A DNA stretch of 64,000 nucleotides from CAWAMR01 sp963783095 (GCA_963783095.1 CAWAMR010000022.1:1-64000); one strand, 5' to 3'. Numbered from the stretch's first letter, positions 28,469-37,966 are shown. Program-made: numbers and translations. Notes: a model not told the origin generated them from the sequence alone.

Positions 28469-28510
28469 AGAAAAACTCTTTCAGCTGTGATGATTTTTAT
28501 GGTTTTGCAT

Positions 28511-28538
28511 TTGACAACGAGGAAAAAGCAATTAGACT
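28511..28538 (+). promoter_or_regulatory. Candidate sigma-70 promoter for HDO copy 2
   Basis: TTGACA at 28511-28516 is a perfect -35 consensus. After 16 bases comes TAGACT (28533-28538), a 4/6 match to -10. The HDO copy 2 ATG is 42 bases further. It is the best promoter-like pair seen in the cluster, but unsupported by experiment. Confidence 0.4.
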
Positions 28539-28579
28539 CGTTTCTTTCCTCACTATTCCCACAAGAGTGAGTCTCAACC

Positions 28580-29347
28580 ATGCCTCCCGAGAGCCCTTTC
28601 CTTCCCACGGCAACGACATGCTTGCGCGACCATGCCAAAACTGATGCAACACCGGTCGCACTCCCTGTGGGCCTGATTGAAAAACAGACGACCGCAATCA
28701 TCAACAAGCTCATCGATTCGCTTCCCGACCCGACACATCTTACCAGCGAAGAGCGTCGTGGGATCATTGCCAGATACACCTCGGTGCTCGAAGGCAATTT
28801 CATTTACTGGATGACGGCCGCGGTCATTGCCGCAAGTGCCGAGAAATCGCGGCCAATTCTGCTGGGCAACCTGTTCGATGAAGTGCACGACTCCCACCCG
28901 CACATGCTGCGCAAATTCGCCATCGCGGCCAACGCCTTTCCCACCGATAAAGATGCACTGGCTGTGCACCACGACCTGACCAAGGTGCGTTTGTTCCTGA
29001 GCAAGCTGTCGTCGGTAAAGTCGGTGTTGATGATGGGCTTCTTCGAGGGCTTTATTCAAAAGTTTATGCCTTACCTGGCCTACCTGGCTGCTCGGCAAGG
29101 CTCGACCAAGATGGAGTATACCGATGTCCATGCTGCTTGCGACATCGAGCACACCGAAGGGCTCTTCAAGGTACTGGAAGCTGAAATCGCGCTGACGCCG
29201 CCCAAGACGAATGCCGATCTCTTCGAGGGAGTAACCCTTCTTCGCACTCTGATCGAGCGGATTATCCGGCCACAAGCGGAACCATTTGCCGACTTTCGCC
29301 GCGCAAACTTCTGCGATTGTGAAAATGGATCCACCGATAATCCGTGA
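28580..29347 (+). CDS. Heme-oxygenase-like diiron oxygenase (HDO), copy 2
   Basis: A 255-residue paralogue of the HDO at 26519, with all six expected ligands kept: Glu101 and His108 (EVHDSHPH), Glu156 (FFEGF), and His184-x3-Asp188-x2-His191 (HAACDIEH). The N-terminal 40 residues and the last ~20 (FADFRRANFCDCENG) differ from copy 1, while the helical core is nearly identical. It is followed after 40 bases by the only intact ACP, so this pair is the best candidate for the working unit: HDO acting on an ACP- or CoA-linked or free substrate. The frame is intact. Confidence 0.87.
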   Translation: MPPESPFLPTATTCLRDHAKTDATPVALPVGLIEKQTTAIINKLIDSLPDPTHLTSEERRGIIARYTSVLEGNFIYWMTAAVIAASAEKSRPILLGNLFDEVHDSHPHMLRKFAIAANAFPTDKDALAVHHDLTKVRLFLSKLSSVKSVLMMGFFEGFIQKFMPYLAYLAARQGSTKMEYTDVHAACDIEHTEGLFKVLEAEIALTPPKTNADLFEGVTLLRTLIERIIRPQAEPFADFRRANFCDCENGSTDNP

Positions 29348-29387
29348 GCTAACCTACCCAACAACATTGCCAGTGGAGAGTTCGGCG

Positions 29388-29633
29388 ATGAGCATTCGAT
29401 CGGAGATTCTCGACCTGTTCCAGCAGGTCGCTCATGAGCAGGACAGGCAGTCAGTGCCGCTGTCCGATGAATTGCCGCTGCTGGACTCGGGCTTGGACTC
29501 GCTGTGTTTCGCCATTATTGTGAGCCGACTGGAAATCGCGCTGGGCGTCGATCCATTCAGCCAGAACGAAGACGCTCCCTTCCCCGTGAATGTGGGAGAG
29601 TTTATACGCTTCTATGAGAACGCCGTGCCATAG
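29388..29633 (+). CDS. Acyl carrier protein (intact copy)
   Basis: An 81-residue carrier protein. The 4'-phosphopantetheine site is Ser38 in LLDSGLDSLCFAIIV; helix 1 is IRSEILDLFQQVAHEQ. The C-terminal half is LGVDPFSQNEDAPFPVNVGEFIRFYENAVP. ATG 29388 has GTGGAGAG upstream. It is more like stand-alone biosynthetic carrier proteins than housekeeping AcpP, which has a DSLD motif and a more acidic helix II. The same unit occurs as broken copies at 27251 and 32289. No phosphopantetheinyl transferase is visible nearby. Confidence 0.88.
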   Translation: MSIRSEILDLFQQVAHEQDRQSVPLSDELPLLDSGLDSLCFAIIVSRLEIALGVDPFSQNEDAPFPVNVGEFIRFYENAVP

Positions 29634-29682
29634 CTTCCCCAGCCTTCGGCGGCCAACTTATGTTTGGGGTGGGAGTTCAAAA

Positions 29683-30749
29683 ATGCCCCTTTTGACGGCG
29701 ATCTCCGGAATGCAATTCAGCGCATTCCAACGCGCTGAAATTCCAGAATTGAGGCAGTTTCTCATCAGCGAGTTCGGCGTTCCAGCAACCTCTTCAGTTT
29801 TTTCTCGCGAGGTTCTCACCTGGAAGTATTTTGATGGGCCAAGCGGTCCTTCGGGAGACTCCTCGGACTGCAGCCTGGTCGCACGCTCGGCGGGCAAGAT
29901 AATCGGACACGTTGGAATCTGTCCCCGCCAGTTCATCGTGTCGGGAGATGGGGCGACGCCAGTATCGACAATGCACGCCATCGACTGGGTGGGCTCGCTG
30001 CCCATCCCGGCGTAGGAACCTTTTTGATGCTGCAAGCCTTTGCGACAAGCAAGACACAGTTCGCCGTCAACGGAAGGCCAGAGGTGAAAGCCCTCTTTCT
30101 AAGGTTGGGCTTCGAGCAGAAGCCCAACCTGGCTGTCTTTTGCAAGGTGGTCAACCCATCCCATCGCCGGCGTGCATCGGGGGAGGGATTTTTCCGCAAA
30201 TGGGCAGGAACGGCTAAGAACATGGCGTCCGTTTGGCTAACACGCACAAGGCCGGCGGCGCAGACCGTCGAATTGCGCATGGTGCCTGGTTTCACCGATG
30301 AAATTGATTGCTTACAACGACGGTCTTCCATGCGCATTGTGATGTGCCGACATGACCACTTGTGGCTCAATTACTTGCTTCGCTGCCCACTGTCGGGCTT
30401 TTCCGGCTGGACGATTCACACATCTGGGCGAATGATCGGCTTCGCCGTCTTGAAGATCACTCCGCACGAACGAGTCCAGCTCGGAACAATCGTGGATTGT
30501 TGGCTTGATACCGAGGATCCGTCCTACTGGCAGGCCGCGGTCGCAGCGCTCAACGATCGCCTCCGCGCCCTTTCTGCGTACACTGTCACAGCTTATGCTA
30601 CCACCCCGAGTTTGCACGCGGCATTGCTCTTGAATGGCTTCGTCAAACGGAGGGAAATAAACGTGTACCTTCGCGACAAACAGCAACTGCTGCCCCGAGG
30701 CCTTCTTTTCGGATTCTCGAGGTTTGATGCCGATGGTGTCCTTCACTAG
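29683..30749 (+). CDS. GNAT-type acyltransferase (one frameshift)
   Basis: ATG 29683 begins an N-terminal part with a GNAT-like pattern: FQRAEIPELRQFLISEFGVPATSSVFSREVLTWKYFDGP, then SLVARSAGKIIGHVGICPRQFIVSGD (acceptor/CoA-binding beta sheet). A shift near 30015 joins it to the second half (LMLQAFATSKTQFAVNGRPEVKALFLRLGFEQ). This ends with a second GNAT-like region (GRMIGFAVLKITPHERVQLGTIVDCWLD). About 355 residues, so it may contain two tandem GNAT folds. Such enzymes transfer an acyl group to an amine. The substrate here is unknown; an N-acylation step is an inference from the neighbours. Confidence 0.65.
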
Positions 30750-30908
30750 GAGATAATGTTTTGCAAGCACCACTCCTGCATTTCTTGGCGTCTTTACCCT
30801 GCGAATTCGTTTCGCTTTGCGAGGAATTTGCAGCGTTGACGGCTCGCTGACTTGCCGGAGACTTCGTTTCCTTTCCGCGCAACTCTCAAGAAAAGGGAGT
30901 GTATCAGA

Positions 30909-32187
30909 ATGACTTTCGCGCAAGGGCGAATTCCGCCAGGGCCAGCTGAGAAGTACGACACATCCGAGGATTTGCTGGGCTGGCTGATCGATCAGTTCGA
31001 TCGATTCGGAAGCATCTACCGGGCCTCGGTTTATGGTACGGACGTGTATGTGGTCAGCGACCCTGAGCACGTCGATCGTGTCCTCCGTGTAAACTGGCGA
31101 AACTACAAAAAAGGTCAAGCGATCAAACGTATCGGCTTCCTTCTAGGCAATGGCCTGATGGTGAGTGAAGGAGAGTTCTGGAAGAGTCAGCGGCGGATGA
31201 TTCAACCTGCTTTCCACGATAAAGCGATAGGCGCGTTGATAAACGCCATTACGGCGGCCAACATGGTGTTGCTTCAGAAATGGAAGGACGCAGCTCGACA
31301 GAGATTAAGTGTCAATATCACGCGCGATATCAGTCATATGGTCCTGAAGGTTGTGCTCATTTCCATCTTCGGCGAAGATTACGAACAGGTTGCACCGCAT
31401 TTCAATATTCTTTCCGATGAATCGGCGCGTGATTTGCGGTTCGCACAAAGGTTTACGCCTTTGGGGAAGCTGGTCTCCGAGGTCGCCGTTCAAAGGCGGA
31501 AACAGAACCGAACGGCAACCGACATCCTCGGCACGCTCATGGTGGCGCGAAAGCGAAGGCCGGGCTATGCCGGATAATCAGTTGGCCCGCGAAATCATGA
31601 CGCTCATTGTCGCCGGACACGAGACCACCGCCAGCACCTTGAATTGGACCTGGCACCTCCTATCCAGGAGCGCGGAGGTTGAGCAAAAGCTGTCGACCGA
31701 ACTCAACGCTGTCCCTGGGAGTGATAGCCCGGAGATTGGCGACCTGGCGAAATTCGTCTACACGCGCCAGGTCATTGAAGAAACGCTCCGGTTATATCCG
31801 GCCGGTTGGCTGATGACGCGCGTGGCGCTAAAGAACGATCTTCTCGGCGACTTTCTCGTCCCCGCCGGAACGGAAATCTACATTTCGCCCTACTTGATCC
31901 AGCGAAACCCCGGTTTCTGGGAGGCCCCGGATCGCTTCAATCCAGATCGCTTTGGGCCCGATGAATCGCGCACCCGGCATCCGATGACGATGATCCCGTT
32001 CTCAGCGGGCCCGCGAAAATGCATTGGGGAATCTTTCGCGCGAATGGAGATGCAAATCCATCTCATGATGATCGCGAAACACCTGCGTCTGCGCAGCGTC
32101 AGCGAGCAGTCGATTCAACTCGAGGCCGGCGTAAACTTGCGGAACAAGCATGATTTTATCATGACTCCCGAGATTATTCTCTTTTAG
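30909..32187 (+). CDS. Cytochrome P450 (one frameshift)
   Basis: A heme monooxygenase. The N-terminal half begins at ATG 30909 (PPGPAEKYDT...FGSIYRASVYG, GNGLMVSEGEFWKSQRRMIQPAFH, where WKxQRR is the C-helix). A shift near 31560 leads to the I-helix AGHETTAS, the ExxR motif EETLR, a PERF-like DRFNPDRF, and the heme loop FSAGPRKCIGESFARME with its Cys ligand. About 426 residues and no membrane anchor, similar to the fatty-acid/terpene-type bacterial CYP102/CYP110-like groups. No dedicated ferredoxin gene nearby. Probably oxidises the lipid or amine intermediate. Confidence 0.9.
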
Positions 32188-32217
32188 GCATCGGAGTTCT
32201 CATGCTATGCTTGCTTG

Positions 32218-32286
32218 ACGAAGGGCTTGTTTGAGGGCTTGATTCATCGGCTTGTTCGTTTGAAGTCGACGATGAGTACCTGTTAA
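32218..32286 (+). pseudogene. Fragment of a third HDO gene
   Basis: The frame reads TKGLFEGLIHRLVRLKSTMST. This corresponds to the GFFEGFIQRFMPYL segment of the two intact HDOs, including the ligand-type Glu. Everything up- and downstream of this short piece is lost. It precedes a third ACP remnant, matching the HDO-then-ACP order of the other two units. The match is short, but position and the adjoining ACP make it convincing. Confidence 0.6.
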
Positions 32287-32288
32287 CT

Positions 32289-32489
32289 AGACACGCGCAC
32301 AATGCCGGGCCTCTGCTTGCCGATGAACTGCCGCTGCTGGACTCGAGTTTGGACTCTCTGTGGTTTGCCATTATTTTGACCAGCCTGGAAAACGTGCTGG
32401 GCGTTGACCCGTTCAGCGCGAACGAAGATGCTCCCTACACTGTGATTCCGGGTAAGTTGATACGCTTCAATGATAACGCCGTGCCATAG
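32289..32489 (+). pseudogene. Acyl carrier protein remnant (copy 3)
   Basis: The frame contains ADELPLLDSSLDSLWFAIILTSLENVLGVDPFSANEDAPYTVIPGKLIRFNDNAVP. This aligns end to end with residues 26-81 of the intact ACP, keeping the DSL serine. There is no start codon or helix 1, and GEFIR has become GKLIR. The similarity continues past the stop into the start of the next gene (CCATAGCTTCCC in both). It probably is a decayed copy; expression as part of another protein is not excluded. Confidence 0.75.
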
Positions 32490-33879
32490 CTTCCCTAGCT
32501 TGCGGAATGCGATCGATGTTGGCAACACGCCGTCGTCTGGCTATTTGATCGGCACCGAACATCGCACCGCCCTTTGCGATCTGCTCGAGGGGTCCGCGAT
32601 TGCCGGGGTTCAGAATCTGCGCGGACGCTCGATGTTGATCGCCTCAACTGACCCATTCCTCACAGCGCTTGCGCTGATCGAGCTCGATGGACTGGCGCAG
32701 CGCATGGCACTCTACCCGCCCGACCTCGCTTTCGAGCATCTCCCCCACGTGATGCGTCATGCCGATGTGGATGCGGTCGTCTCCGACGGGAGTTTTCTCA
32801 GCGGCGTCGACCTTGGCGCAGCACAACATCTCGTTTGTTCGCCCGTGCTGGTTCCGCGCGTTCAAATCAGCCAAAAGCCTTTGCGCACCGAGTGGATTTT
32901 GCTCACCTCGGGCACGACCGGCCGGCCCAAGATGGTGCTCCACACGCTGGCCAGTCTGGCGGGAGCCATTGAAGTTAGCCCGATGCACAAGCAAGGGTCC
33001 GCAGGTTTGGTCTGGGGCACGTTTTACGACATTCGCCGCTACGGCGGCCTGCAAATCTATCTACGCGCTGTGCTGACGGGTTCGTCGCTGGTACTAACGG
33101 AACCGCGGGAACGAGTAGGGAACTACCTGAAGCGTGCCGGGGCAGCCGGCGTTACGCACATCTCCGGCACTCCATCACACTGGCGGCGGGCGCTGATGAG
33201 CCCCGAAGCGAGCTGCATCGCGCCAGGCTATATCCGGCTCTCGGGCGAGATCGCCGATCAGTCGATCCTCAACAGCTTGCGCTATTTCTATCAGGATGCC
33301 GAGATCAGCCACGCCTTCGCCACCACGGAAGCTGGAGTGGCCTTCGATGTCCGCGACGAGCGGTCGGGATTCCCGGCCGGTTTGCTTACCAGTAACGCAG
33401 GCGTCGAGTTAAAGGTAGTTGACGCAACGCTGCGTATCCGCTCCGGCCGGACTGCCGAACGCTATCTCGGCGAGAATCCACCCGTGCTGCGCGATTCGGA
33501 GGGCTTTGTTGACACTGGCGACGTGCTCGATCTGCGCGATGGCCGCTATTACTTCCAGGGCCGGCGCGACGGTGCGATCAACGTTGGCGGGCTCAAAGTA
33601 TATCCCGAAGAGGTCGAAGCGGTGCTCAACCGCCATCCTGAAGTTCAGTTGTCGCTGGTCAAGACGAAGAAGAATCCGATTACCGGCGCGCTTGTGGTGG
33701 CCGATGTGCTTCTCAAGGACCGGTCTACTCCCGAGGGTGAAAGCGCCCGCGAGTTGCAACAAACCATAAAGAAGTTCTGCCGCGAGTCGCTGGCACCGCA
33801 TAAGGTGCCGGCGGCGATCAACTTTGTTCCCGCGTTAGCCATATCGGAGACAGGAAAGTTGGTGCGCTGGCATGGCTAA
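32470..33879 (+). CDS. ANL-superfamily adenylating enzyme (acyl-CoA/ACP ligase-like)
   Basis: A 469-residue AMP-forming ligase, intact. The core motifs are A3 LLTSGTTGRPKMVLHT, A5 AFATTEAGVAFDV, A7 VDTGDVLDLRDGRYYFQGRRDGAINVGGLKVYPEEVEAVL (A7-A8), and a late A10-type Lys in ISETGKLVRW. The N-terminal domain is shorter than the usual 500-550-residue ligases. The first ~15 codons from ATG 32470 lie within the ACP-derived repeat, so TTG 32545 (LIGTEHRTAL) may be the true start. It would activate an acid by adenylation for transfer to CoA or the nearby ACP. It overlaps the SDR by 8 bases. Confidence 0.85.
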   Translation: MITPCHSFPSLRNAIDVGNTPSSGYLIGTEHRTALCDLLEGSAIAGVQNLRGRSMLIASTDPFLTALALIELDGLAQRMALYPPDLAFEHLPHVMRHADVDAVVSDGSFLSGVDLGAAQHLVCSPVLVPRVQISQKPLRTEWILLTSGTTGRPKMVLHTLASLAGAIEVSPMHKQGSAGLVWGTFYDIRRYGGLQIYLRAVLTGSSLVLTEPRERVGNYLKRAGAAGVTHISGTPSHWRRALMSPEASCIAPGYIRLSGEIADQSILNSLRYFYQDAEISHAFATTEAGVAFDVRDERSGFPAGLLTSNAGVELKVVDATLRIRSGRTAERYLGENPPVLRDSEGFVDTGDVLDLRDGRYYFQGRRDGAINVGGLKVYPEEVEAVLNRHPEVQLSLVKTKKNPITGALVVADVLLKDRSTPEGESARELQQTIKKFCRESLAPHKVPAAINFVPALAISETGKLVRWHG

Positions 33880-34610
33880 CGTCATCGTGACCGGCGGAAG
33901 CCGGGGCATCGGACTGGGCATCGTTCGCCGCCTGGCGAAAACCGGCTACAAGGTACTCGCTATCGCGCGAAAAGAGAGCCCCGAACTCCGCGAGGCCATC
34001 AATGAGGCCGCGAGCAGCGGTACCGGCTCCATTGGCTTCGCTGCCTACGATCTGGCTGACACCGAAGGTATGGCCGTGTTCGTCAAACAACTCCGTAAAG
34101 ACTTTGGGCCGATCTACGCGCTGGTAAACAACGCCGGCATGAGTATCGACGGCACCCTGGCGCTCGCCAACCCTGCGCAGATCGAGCAGGTAGTCCGGCT
34201 CAACGTGATATCGCCGATCCTGTTGAGCAAGTATGTCTTGCGTTCGATGATGGCCGACGGCGTCGCCGGCCGAATCGTCAATCTGGCTTCAATCGTTGCC
34301 TTTACGGGATATAGCGGGCTTTCCGTTTACGCTGCCACCAAGGCGTCGATGATCGGTTTTACCCGCTCGCTGGCCCGGGAAGTAGGTCGGACCGGCACCA
34401 CGGTGAACGCGGTGGCACCGGGCTTCGTCGATACCGAGATGACCAAGGGCCTGACCGAGGAGCATCGCGAGCAGATCGTTCGGCGCAGTCGCTTTGCGCC
34501 GGCTGGTAGAGGTGGATGACGTGGCGGCCGGCGTTGAGTATCTGCTCAGCGCCGGTGCCAAGAATATCACCGGCACGGTTATCACCGTCGACGCGGGGAG
34601 TACTGCATGA
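33872..34610 (+). CDS. Short-chain dehydrogenase, FabG/ketoreductase-like (one frameshift)
   Basis: An NAD(P)H-dependent reductase. The N-terminal Rossmann motif is TGGSRGIGLG; NNAG follows at ~90; the catalytic set is Asn, Ser in VNLASIVAFTGYSGLS, and YAATKAS with Tyr/Lys. NAVAPGFVDTEM is typical of FabG. A shift near 34490 moves the C-terminus to another frame (EVDDVAAGVEYLLSAGAKNITGTVITVDAGST), ending at 34610. It overlaps both neighbours by 4-8 bases, hence one translational unit with the two ligases. The probable role is 3-ketoacyl reduction or an alcohol/ketone step in the pathway. Confidence 0.9.
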
Positions 34611-36448
34611 GCGCGGCACTCAGCAAAGTCGTTCGATCCGCTGCCAAGCCAGGCGCATCCGTATCCCGGGCCTGGCTGCGGGCGTTTGAATTGACAGCGC
34701 CCATACCCCGCCAGCGTGGGCGCGTGCTTCCTGTCGTTGTGGACGAGTTGGGCTGCCGGCTCGGCGACAAGCCCGCGCTGCTGTCCGACCGCGAGTGCTT
34801 CAGCTACCTCGAACTTGCCAAGCGGGCCCGGCGGTACACCCGCTGGGCGCTCGCAGAGGGCGTGGCCAAAGGCGATGTGGTCGGCCTCTTGATGCCCAAC
34901 CGCCCCGAATATCTGGCGATTTGGCTGGGTGTCACCCGCGTTGGCGGTGTCGTCGCGCTGTTTAACACCAATCTCGTCGGGCAGTCGCTCGCGCACTGCA
35001 TTCAAGCTGCATCGGCTAAACACCTCATTGTCGCCGCAGAGTTCGCCGATGCGCTTGACACGGCCCTGCCGAACCTCGCCGCACCGCCACAGGTGTGGAT
35101 TCACCGCGGACTGCGCAGCAATCGTGTTAGCCCGACGCGCAAGCAAGGGACCGACATTGATGAGAAGATCGAAAACCTCGCAGACACGCCACTCGAAGCC
35201 GGGGAGTTGCGCGACATCACCATTGACGACCGCGCGCTTTACATTTTCACGTCGGGCACCACGGGTATGCCCAAAGCCGCCAACGTCAGCCACGCGCGCG
35301 TGATGCAGTGGGGGTCGTGGTTCGCGGGCATGATGGAGGCTACGGGGAACGACCGGTTATATAACTGCTTGCCCATGTATCACAGCGTTGGCGGTGTGCT
35401 GGCTCCAGGCGCGATGCTGGCCGCGGGTGGTTCGCTGGTAGTGCGCGAGAAATTCTCGGCGAGCCAGTTCTGGAGCGACATCATCCGCTGGGAGTGCACC
35501 GCGTTTCAGTACATCGGCGAGCTTTGCCGCTACCTGCTGCATTGCCCGCATGCTGAAAACGAGACCGCGCACCGCCTCCGGCTCGCTTGCGGCAACGGCC
35601 TGGCCGCCGGCGTGTGGGAAGCGTTCCAAAAGCGCTTTCGCATCCCCCAGATCCTTGAGTTTTACGCGGCCACGGAGGGAGGCCTATCGCTATTCAACGT
35701 GCAGGGCAAGCCCGGAGCCATCGGCCACATTCCACAATACTTGGCGCATCGTTTCGCGCCCGCGCTGGTCGCCTTCGACTTCGACAAAAACGACCCCAGC
35801 CGCGATGAGAACGGTTTCTGTATTCGCTGCGGCGTCAACGAGCCCGGCGAGGCGATCGTCAAGGTACAGAACGACCCGGCGAGCGCCGGCAGCCGATTCG
35901 AGGGCTACACCAGCCCGGCCGAGACCAAGAAGAGAATTCTCGCCGATGTCTTCGCGGCCGGTGACGCCTGGGTGCGAACCGGCGACCTGATGCGCCAGGA
36001 TGCCCAGGGCTTCTTCTACTTCGTCGATCGCGTCGGCGACACCTTTCGCTGGAAGGGCGAGAACGTGGCAACCTCTGAGGTCGCTCAGGAACTCTGCGCT
36101 TTCGAGGGCATACTGCATGCCGGCGTCTACGGAGTCGCGATCCCAGGAGCCGATGGCCGCGCTGGAATGGCGGCCATCGTATGCGAAGGCGAGCTCGATC
36201 TCGCGGCGTTGCGCCGGCATCTCGCCGATCGGTTGCCCGCCTACGCCCGTCCGCTGTTTCTTCGGGTCTGTCCGCAGGCCGAGATAACCGGCACTTTCAA
36301 ATATGCGAAGGCCGATCTCATCCGGCAGGGATTCAACCCGAGCGAATGCGCTGATCCGCTGTACTTCGATCATCCTGAGCTACGTGCCTACGCCGTACTG
36401 GACGCGCCGGTGTATGAAAGTATCCTCGCGGGAGCGATCCGTTTATGA
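34607..36448 (+). CDS. Very-long-chain acyl-CoA synthetase / FATP-like ligase
   Basis: A 613-residue ANL enzyme of the FATP/SLC27 type, which forms acyl-CoA from long-chain fatty acids. Motifs are IFTSGTTGMPKAANVSHARVMQWGSWFAGMM, the FATP signature-like LYNCLPMYHSVGGVLAPGAML, QYIGELCRYLL, EFYAATEGGLSLFN and VRTGDLMRQDAQGFFYFVDRVGDTFRWKGENVATSEV, with a C-terminal TGTFKYAKADL. Intact, starting at ATG 34607 overlapping the SDR stop. It points to a long-chain fatty acid as one building block of the cluster. Confidence 0.93.
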   Translation: MSAALSKVVRSAAKPGASVSRAWLRAFELTAPIPRQRGRVLPVVVDELGCRLGDKPALLSDRECFSYLELAKRARRYTRWALAEGVAKGDVVGLLMPNRPEYLAIWLGVTRVGGVVALFNTNLVGQSLAHCIQAASAKHLIVAAEFADALDTALPNLAAPPQVWIHRGLRSNRVSPTRKQGTDIDEKIENLADTPLEAGELRDITIDDRALYIFTSGTTGMPKAANVSHARVMQWGSWFAGMMEATGNDRLYNCLPMYHSVGGVLAPGAMLAAGGSLVVREKFSASQFWSDIIRWECTAFQYIGELCRYLLHCPHAENETAHRLRLACGNGLAAGVWEAFQKRFRIPQILEFYAATEGGLSLFNVQGKPGAIGHIPQYLAHRFAPALVAFDFDKNDPSRDENGFCIRCGVNEPGEAIVKVQNDPASAGSRFEGYTSPAETKKRILADVFAAGDAWVRTGDLMRQDAQGFFYFVDRVGDTFRWKGENVATSEVAQELCAFEGILHAGVYGVAIPGADGRAGMAAIVCEGELDLAALRRHLADRLPAYARPLFLRVCPQAEITGTFKYAKADLIRQGFNPSECADPLYFDHPELRAYAVLDAPVYESILAGAIRL

Positions 36449-36583
36449 GTTAGGGGCCAGGGGCCAGTGACACCGCCCAGACACGGAAGATAAAAACATC
36501 GGAACACTAATCAACGCTGATCAACACTAATGGAAGTGAGGGTTTCCTTCCGTCTATTAGCGCAGATTAGTGTTCTGTCTACA
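36446..36583. repeat. Mixed short tandem and inverted repeats before the PLP decarboxylase
   Basis: GGGGCCA is repeated in tandem near 36451-36465. AACACTAATCAACGCTGATCAACACTAAT follows as a near-tandem of an ~11-mer. It is faced by an inverted copy (about 36556-36578, attagcgcagattagtgtt), with a further GGAAG/CTTCC pairing inside. The pattern fits the intergenic hairpin repeats elsewhere in the window. The decarboxylase ATG lies about 25 bases beyond. Confidence 0.65.
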
Positions 36584-36607
36584 AGACATTGGTGAGAGTG
36601 GTTTCAA

Positions 36608-37966
36608 ATGCAGATCGAGCAGCTACGGCACGAATTCGAGCGGGTCCAAAGCGATATTGCGGATGGCCCTATCTTTCCCTCGGTCACAGTGGACGAGATT
36701 CGTAGCCATCTGGCCGACCAGTATCACTTCCAGAACGCGCTGCCACTCGATGAGGTTGTCCAGGATGCCGAGCGGATGCTTCGAGACTGGCAGGTTCACG
36801 TAACACATCCACGCTATTTGGGGCTTTTCAACCCGGCTGTGACCCTGCCTTCAGTGATCGCCGAGACGCTGGTGGCGATGTATAACCCGCAGCTCGCCAA
36901 CTGGCGTACGTCCCCCGCCGGCAACGAAATCGAGCGACATACGCTGACCTGGCTGGCGGCTAAGTTCGGGTTTCCCGCAGATTCTATCGCGACCTTTACC
37001 AGCGGAGGCTCGGAAGCCAATCTCTCCGCCGTCGCGGTGGCGCTGAGTCATGCGTATCCGGAGTACGGCGAGCATGGTCTAGGCAGCTTGCCAGGGCGTC
37101 CGGCTATCTATCTCACGGGCGAAGCACATCACGGATTCAACAAGATAGCACACATGACCGGTGTTGGACGTCGCGCGATTCGCCCGGTAAAGACCGATCG
37201 CCGGCTAAAGCTCGATGTTGACAGCCTGCGCCGGCAGGTGCGCCTGGACCGGGACACCGGCTGGGCTCCCTTTCTGGTTGTCGGCAGCGCGGGAACCACC
37301 GCGACCGGAGTCATCGACCCGCTGCCTGAAATCGCGCAATTCTGCCGCGAAGAGAGATTGTGGTTCCACGCCGATGCTGCGTGGGGTGGCGCGGCGATCC
37401 TCTCGCCCGCGCTCAAGACCCATCTCGCCGGCATCGAGTGCGCCGACTCGATCACCTGCGATGCCCACAAGTGGCTTTCCGTGCCCATGGCCTGTGGCAT
37501 GTTCTTCTGCAGGCACCGGGAGAGCGTAGCGCGCACCTTTCACGCCGACGTGACCTACATGACCGGCAAGCAATCCGGGCCAGTTTTCGATCCACTCACT
37601 AACTCGGCGCAATGGTCGCGGCGGTTCATCGGACTCAAGCTGTTTCTGGCCCTGGCCAACCTGGGCGAATCCGGATATGCCGCGATGATTGACCACCAGG
37701 CTCACCTGGGCAATGTCCTGCGTCAGGCGTTGATGGAGTCGGGCTGGAAAATCGTCAACGAAACGCCGCTGCCGCTGGTCTGCTTCACGCGCGAGCATCT
37801 CGATCCCACTGCCTTTCTCGCCGCGCTGAAGCAGCGGCAGATCGCCTGGATGTCCGAGGCGCGCATCGACGGAGTGCCGGTACTACGCGCCTGCATCACC
37901 AACTTCCGCACGACGGAAGCAGACATCCATCAGATCGTGGACGAGATTTCAGGTATTGGGCATTAG
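36608..37966 (+). CDS. PLP-dependent group II amino-acid decarboxylase
   Basis: A 452-residue aspartate-aminotransferase-fold decarboxylase. Landmarks are HPRYLGLFNPAVTLPSVIAETLVAMYNPQLANWRTSPAGNEIE (substrate/cofactor region), FTSGGSEANLSAV, VGSAGTTATGVIDPL, HADAAWGGAAILS and the PLP lysine 288 in TCDAHKWLSVPM. This family includes glutamate, diaminobutyrate, tyrosine/DOPA and sulfinoalanine decarboxylases; substrate choice cannot be read here. Intact. Its last codons (GIGH) and stop come from a heptamer repeat. Within the cluster it may supply the amine that the GNAT acylates. Confidence 0.9.
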   Translation: MQIEQLRHEFERVQSDIADGPIFPSVTVDEIRSHLADQYHFQNALPLDEVVQDAERMLRDWQVHVTHPRYLGLFNPAVTLPSVIAETLVAMYNPQLANWRTSPAGNEIERHTLTWLAAKFGFPADSIATFTSGGSEANLSAVAVALSHAYPEYGEHGLGSLPGRPAIYLTGEAHHGFNKIAHMTGVGRRAIRPVKTDRRLKLDVDSLRRQVRLDRDTGWAPFLVVGSAGTTATGVIDPLPEIAQFCREERLWFHADAAWGGAAILSPALKTHLAGIECADSITCDAHKWLSVPMACGMFFCRHRESVARTFHADVTYMTGKQSGPVFDPLTNSAQWSRRFIGLKLFLALANLGESGYAAMIDHQAHLGNVLRQALMESGWKIVNETPLPLVCFTREHLDPTAFLAALKQRQIAWMSEARIDGVPVLRACITNFRTTEADIHQIVDEISGIGH

